A stretch of 64,000 bases of DNA from Luteolibacter arcticus (GTDB lineage Bacteria > Verrucomicrobiota > Verrucomicrobiia > Verrucomicrobiales > Akkermansiaceae). Shown here in pieces: positions 61,501 through 64,000 of the stretch (position 1 is its first letter; each line of letters begins with the position of its first letter). Position numbers and translations under genes: made by a program. The stretch covers positions 62,001-126,000 of the forward strand of contig NZ_JAPDDT010000008.1 in assembly GCF_025950235.1 (NCBI RefSeq). Direction: 5' to 3'. The notes under the pieces were generated by a model that was given only the letters and a program-made list of their open reading frames with translations, had not been told where the DNA came from and did no database searches.

Positions 61501-63085
61501 TGAACCGCTGAATTGGCTAAGCGAGGTGGTGGCCACCGGCAGCGGTGTCCCCGCGGACTTCAGCACCCTGGCACTTTCGGGTAACATGACGGTGAACTTG
61601 GATGGATCCCGCACGATCGGCTCGCTGGTATTCGGTGATACAACGGATAGCTCTGGCTGGACTCTGGCTTCTGGAAGCGGCGGTCCGCTCACGCTGGACA
61701 ATGGTGCGAATGCACCGGTCATCACCGTGAACAACCAATCCACCACCATCGAGGCAACGGTGGCAGGCTCTAACGGATTGACCAAAGCCGGTGCGGGAAC
61801 ACTAAGGCTGTCGAGAGCCAACACCTACACCGGGGGCACCACCGTCAATGGAGGCACCTTGGAGTTCGCCACGCCCGGATTCCTCACCTACAGCGGCGGA
61901 CAGATCGATATCAACAATGGTTCCACCGTGAAGATCTTCGAGATCGGGGCACCCTACCGCTACGACTTCGGAGCCGTGACTTACAACTTCGGAGCCACGG
62001 GTGGGGGCACCGTCAACATCACGGGCGGGAGCACCAATTGGGTGGCCCAAGGCGATTGGACATTCAAAACCAACGGCGGCAACAAGAACGCGGTTTCCGG
62101 CGGTGCTTCTAACGGAATGAACATGAATGGCAGATCGGTGGTGCTGGACGTGACTCGCGGCGCCGATCCGGTTAGCGATCTAGACGTCACCATTGCCGTG
62201 AGCAATACCGTTGGCGGCCTCACCAAGACCGGTGCTGGAATCGCGACGCTGGGTGCGGTCAATAACTACACCGGCGCTACCGCGGTGAACCAAGGGACCC
62301 TGCTCGTTACCGGCAGCCTCGCCTCCGGCTCGGTGGTGATTGTTGCGTCCGGTGCCACCGTGGGCGGCAGCGGCAGCATTGGCGGCAGCACCACCATTGA
62401 CAGCGGGGCGGTGGTGGCGCCGGGCACGGCAGGTGCCGGCACGCTAACCGTCGGATCCGCGACACTCGCTGGCACCTACCTCTGCCAGCTCGATACCACT
62501 GAGGGAGACAAGGTCATTGTGACCGGCGCTCTAACAGTCAGCCCGGGCGCGGCGATCACGGTCAGCACCCTCGGCACTCCAACGGCTGCCAGCTACGTCA
62601 TTGCCACTTACGGCTCACTGGCAGGCACGCTACCGGCGGTCACCGGGATTCCGAGCGGATACGCATTGAACACGGCCACTCCGGGCGAGATCAGGATCGT
62701 CAAAACCGGAGGCTTTGCCACTTGGGCCGACAGCTTCGACGGTCTCACTGACAAAACCCCGCAAGGGGATCCGGACAAAGACGGGATCTCCAACCTGCTG
62801 GAATATGTCATCGGCGGTGATCCACGGGTTTCCAGCACGTCGTTCCTGCCGACCTATGCGACCGTCGGATCGAATCTGGTGCTCAGCTACAAGCGTAGCG
62901 ACGACTCGGAAACCGATACCACCCAGATCGGCCAATGGAGCACCAACCTGAACAACTGGGCGGACATCACCCCGGTATTGGTGAACGAGAACGGTGGTGC
63001 CCCGGACGACATGACCATCTCGATTCCGGTTTCCAATGCGGCGAACGGCAAGCTGTTCGGCCGACTCCACGTCACGCAGCCGTAG
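58592..63085 (+). CDS. Large autotransporter-associated beta-strand repeat protein
   Basis: 1497 residues from the ATG at 58592, which starts a signal peptide (MKFRSSNRFIALLPLLAQAP); the longer frame from 58466 runs through the operator region. It has the shared N-terminal module (about 27-215, NFATPVTVAGDADVSTTG), then chitobiase-C-like folds near 218-300 (YYTMDGNDPTTSSSSG) and 877-960. Long passenger repeats (about 310-860 and 960-1370) repeat units such as SGTLTLKGTNTYTGTTNISA and GAGTLRLSRANTYTGGTT. The C-terminus has DPDKDGISNLLEYVIGGDP (about 1390) and ends LFGRLHVTQP. There is no barrel. It is probably displayed on the surface for glycan capture and belongs to the regulon through O3. 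Confidence 0.87.
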   Translation: MKFRSSNRFIALLPLLAQAPAAWAASINFATPVTVAGDADVSTTGTFLYAYNWANSTRTVNGVTFTGISSNTTVGTNLTLTQWGNVNTGAFNSGSNPFNSLSSSYKGMLVGSAFNNSVSGNVGTNTVTLNNLIAGHQYAVQFWVGDARGSTRSETLSSVGGNSVSLAFTTPTSAGGAGQYTIGTFTADAATQAFTVTATGGSIPQMNALQVRDLGIPGVTQAAAFSPDAGTYVAYGATLPVTLTSESGATIYYTMDGNDPTTSSSSGASPLIVNVAVPSTVTLKAMTAIGGKANSAVVTKAFTTVQGTGTWTNVAGGSWATATNWFGNFIPNGTDLAADFGTLGLSADAAVTLDGSKTLRNLTFDDLNSTKHAWIITGNPGLGEVLTLASSGAQPTINAKVDATLDGTSLTTTAGISKTGSGTLTLKGTNTYTGTTNISAGTFKSDGTNSMATLAASGGSFHVAGGTVASGTFTADLGGSVSVAGGAWNANCTTNPAIGSQDVTGSATSYSQTGGDVNLTGAANFLYTSNFGNQTGNLSFTGGTFTAAGIQLGMRSNSTATISDSAVVTLNSYFRFGHSTNIATPASRVLNLGDGSTFSGGTSINDGGTSGVLATASVARPSGAGDATLRINGGTLRATASSTTFMQGLTSASLLEAGGIIDTQDNGITIAQPLLHGGAAGTDGGLVKKGSGNLTLTGSSTFTGPTRITEGTLTLGTGGSISASPTITVASEGTLDAATGFTLASGQTLQGDGVLLGTLTVGANATLSPGIGGIGTLESFGNLILAGTSNFEIHKSGSTLTQDTLSGFQSITYGGTLKVTATGAALAVNDTFQLFIPSGSFGGSFASFDLPSLPAGRFWDTTQLSVDGTIRVSTVSFAATPYFSLLPGGYIGEQPVTITSESGATIRLAINGVNQAPAASPVTVTIPADATTTLTAYATKAGKTDSPVVEAIYRTVTTPTWTYENSGSWTEPLNWLSEVVATGSGVPADFSTLALSGNMTVNLDGSRTIGSLVFGDTTDSSGWTLASGSGGPLTLDNGANAPVITVNNQSTTIEATVAGSNGLTKAGAGTLRLSRANTYTGGTTVNGGTLEFATPGFLTYSGGQIDINNGSTVKIFEIGAPYRYDFGAVTYNFGATGGGTVNITGGSTNWVAQGDWTFKTNGGNKNAVSGGASNGMNMNGRSVVLDVTRGADPVSDLDVTIAVSNTVGGLTKTGAGIATLGAVNNYTGATAVNQGTLLVTGSLASGSVVIVASGATVGGSGSIGGSTTIDSGAVVAPGTAGAGTLTVGSATLAGTYLCQLDTTEGDKVIVTGALTVSPGAAITVSTLGTPTAASYVIATYGSLAGTLPAVTGIPSGYALNTATPGEIRIVKTGGFATWADSFDGLTDKTPQGDPDKDGISNLLEYVIGGDPRVSSTSFLPTYATVGSNLVLSYKRSDDSETDTTQIGQWSTNLNNWADITPVLVNENGGAPDDMTISIPVSNAANGKLFGRLHVTQP

Positions 63086-63114
63086 TCCAATCCGATTTCC
63101 CGGGTCCGAGGTCC

Positions 63115-63150
63115 GGAGGCCGTCGATCGCGAGATCGGCGGCCTCCTTTT
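63115..63150 (+). terminator. Strong terminator after 58592-63085
   Basis: A 14-bp stem (63115-63128 with 63133-63146, one G-T pair) capped by a GCGA tetraloop and followed by TTTT. Confidence 0.9.
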
Positions 63151-63215
63151 GCGTGGAGAGGTGGCGTTGGGAGGCTCGATCGGGGGGCGATGCTCTTGAG
63201 CCGCGGGAGGCATCA

Positions 63216-63256
63216 GGGGGGTGTCAAAATCTAAATTGAATCCCCCAGAATCGAAA
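63216..63256 (+). promoter_or_regulatory. Operator copy O4, upstream of 63411
   Basis: A diverged copy: GGGGGTGTCAAAATCTAAAT, then TGAATCCCCCAGAATCGAAAT. The first half-site has become CTAAA (63231) but the spacing to CGAAA (63252) is still 21 bp, and GGGGG/CCCCC arms remain pairable. The following GGCTTGTCGTGCATC (63259-63273) is identical to that after O3. It ends 154 bp before the start. The rest of the 63151-63410 spacer shows no gene. Confidence 0.72.
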
Positions 63257-63410
63257 TGGGCTTGTCGTGCATCCGGCGTCTCATTGGACCAAGTTGCTTC
63301 TCAATCTGGGAAAGGGCGGACTCGTTAGAGGGAGCTGGCATCGGCCTTGTCTCATCCATCAACGGTCCCGTTTGTCACCCCGAGAAAAAAACCGACTCCC
63401 AAAGACCTCG

Positions 63411-64000
63411 ATGAAATCACGAAACGTCGCCATTGCCGGACTGATTCTCGCCAGTCCGCCACTCACTCTCCACGCTGCAGCCCTGACTTGGTCTGCCGGC
63501 GTCAATTCAAACTGGGACACCAGCACCGCGAACTGGACCGGATCGACCTGGAGCAATGCCGCGCCGGACCAGGCCACCTTCGCTGCCACCGGTATCGGAA
63601 CCGTGACGCTCACCACAGCGATCACGGCGAACAAGCTGACCTTTGACAACGCCGGCTACACGGTGGCCGGAAACACGCTGACCCTGGCGGGTGCTACGCC
63701 CACGATCCAAGCCAATGTGGACGCCACGATTTCCTCAGTCCTCGCAGGCTCGGCCGGTCTGGTGAAGAGCGGCAGCGGCCAAGTGACGCTAAGTGGTGCC
63801 AACACCTTCACCGGCGGGACCACGCTCAGCGCCGGGACGATCAAAGTCGCCGCGAACAACGCGCTGGCATCCGGCAGCATCACGTTGAACGATGCCAACA
63901 CCGGATCGAGCAACACGACCCTCACTACGAGTGCCAATACGGGTGCCGTTCCGGCTCCAAACAACATCATCGTCGCCAACCAAGGGACCGGCACGACGAC
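63411..64000 (+). CDS. Beta-strand repeat surface protein (C-terminus beyond window)
   Basis: The first 196 residues of a longer protein. A signal peptide starts at the ATG at 63411 (MKSRNVAIAGLILASPPLTL), and passenger-type repeats begin directly: NWDTSTANWTGSTWSNAAPD, GLVKSGSGQVTLSGANTFTG, GTTLSAGTIKVAANNALASG. Unlike the 58592 protein it lacks the N-terminal VNG module. It continues past 64000. It shares the O4-type promoter region with 58592, so both should be expressed with the MFS porter. Confidence 0.85.
   Translation, partial: MKSRNVAIAGLILASPPLTLHAAALTWSAGVNSNWDTSTANWTGSTWSNAAPDQATFAATGIGTVTLTTAITANKLTFDNAGYTVAGNTLTLAGATPTIQANVDATISSVLAGSAGLVKSGSGQVTLSGANTFTGGTTLSAGTIKVAANNALASGSITLNDANTGSSNTTLTTSANTGAVPAPNNIIVANQGTGTT

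Noticed and set aside
984..62540. Recurring TGTTAG/CTAACA hexamers across the window as a possible uptake or recognition sequence.
   Set aside because: About 15 copies were noted by eye, close to chance expectation for this length and composition, and they show no fixed position or orientation.
1..64000. CRISPR arrays or a phage region.
   Set aside because: No regularly spaced repeats, cas genes, or phage structural genes were seen; the repeats within the surface proteins are coding and degenerate.

Overview
The window is GC-rich, densely coding DNA that looks like Verrucomicrobiota, probably a Luteolibacter/Haloferula-like member of Verrucomicrobiales. This rests on family content: autotransporter-associated beta-strand repeat proteins without a barrel, PEP-CTERM tails, planctomycete-type cytochrome/DUF1549/DUF1553 (PSD1) proteins paired with Tat-exported DUF1501 proteins, DUF1080, and many LamG modules. 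No ribosomal or marker gene is present, so the placement is an inference.

Region A (1-20245) is a surface and glycan-degradation block. It holds a GH29 alpha-L-fucosidase cut by the left edge, two AraC regulators, a beta-strand repeat protein, a PEP-CTERM protein, two tandem DUF5703/GH95-like hydrolases, a LamG/PEP-CTERM protein, a LamG-GH29 fucosidase and a LamG beta-strand protein. A membrane-anchored PA14-like protein (20290-21597) follows.

Region B (21949-34776) carries two PSD1 + DUF1501 pairs, then a six-bladed-propeller-like protein, a c-type cytochrome with leucine-rich repeats, a DUF1080 protein and a small exported protein. Region C (35333-42634) is one 2433-residue protein with an M60 (enhancin/TCAF-like) metallopeptidase domain and lectin, PA14, LamG and cadherin-like modules.

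Region D (42635-44104) is a junction. A terminator is followed by the 3' half only of a tRNA-Tyr gene with its own terminator, which resembles an integration scar, and then by an intact IS630-family element.

Region E (44146-64000) is a second glycan island: GH101 endo-alpha-N-acetylgalactosaminidase, GH95 fucosidase, a double esterase, a DUF5107 protein, an MFS sugar porter, a XylR-type regulator (periplasmic-binding-like plus AraC), and two large beta-strand repeat proteins, the last cut by the right edge. Four copies of a 41-bp operator-like element lie upstream of the DUF5107, MFS and both beta-strand genes. One of them sits between the regulator and its divergent neighbour.

Taken together, an M60 peptidase, GH101, several fucosidases and a likely O-acetyl esterase point to degradation of mucin-like O-glycoproteins or other fucosylated, O-acetylated glycoconjugates. 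The released sugar would be imported by the MFS porter and sensed by the XylR-type regulator. The substrate assignment is inferred from families and has not been shown.
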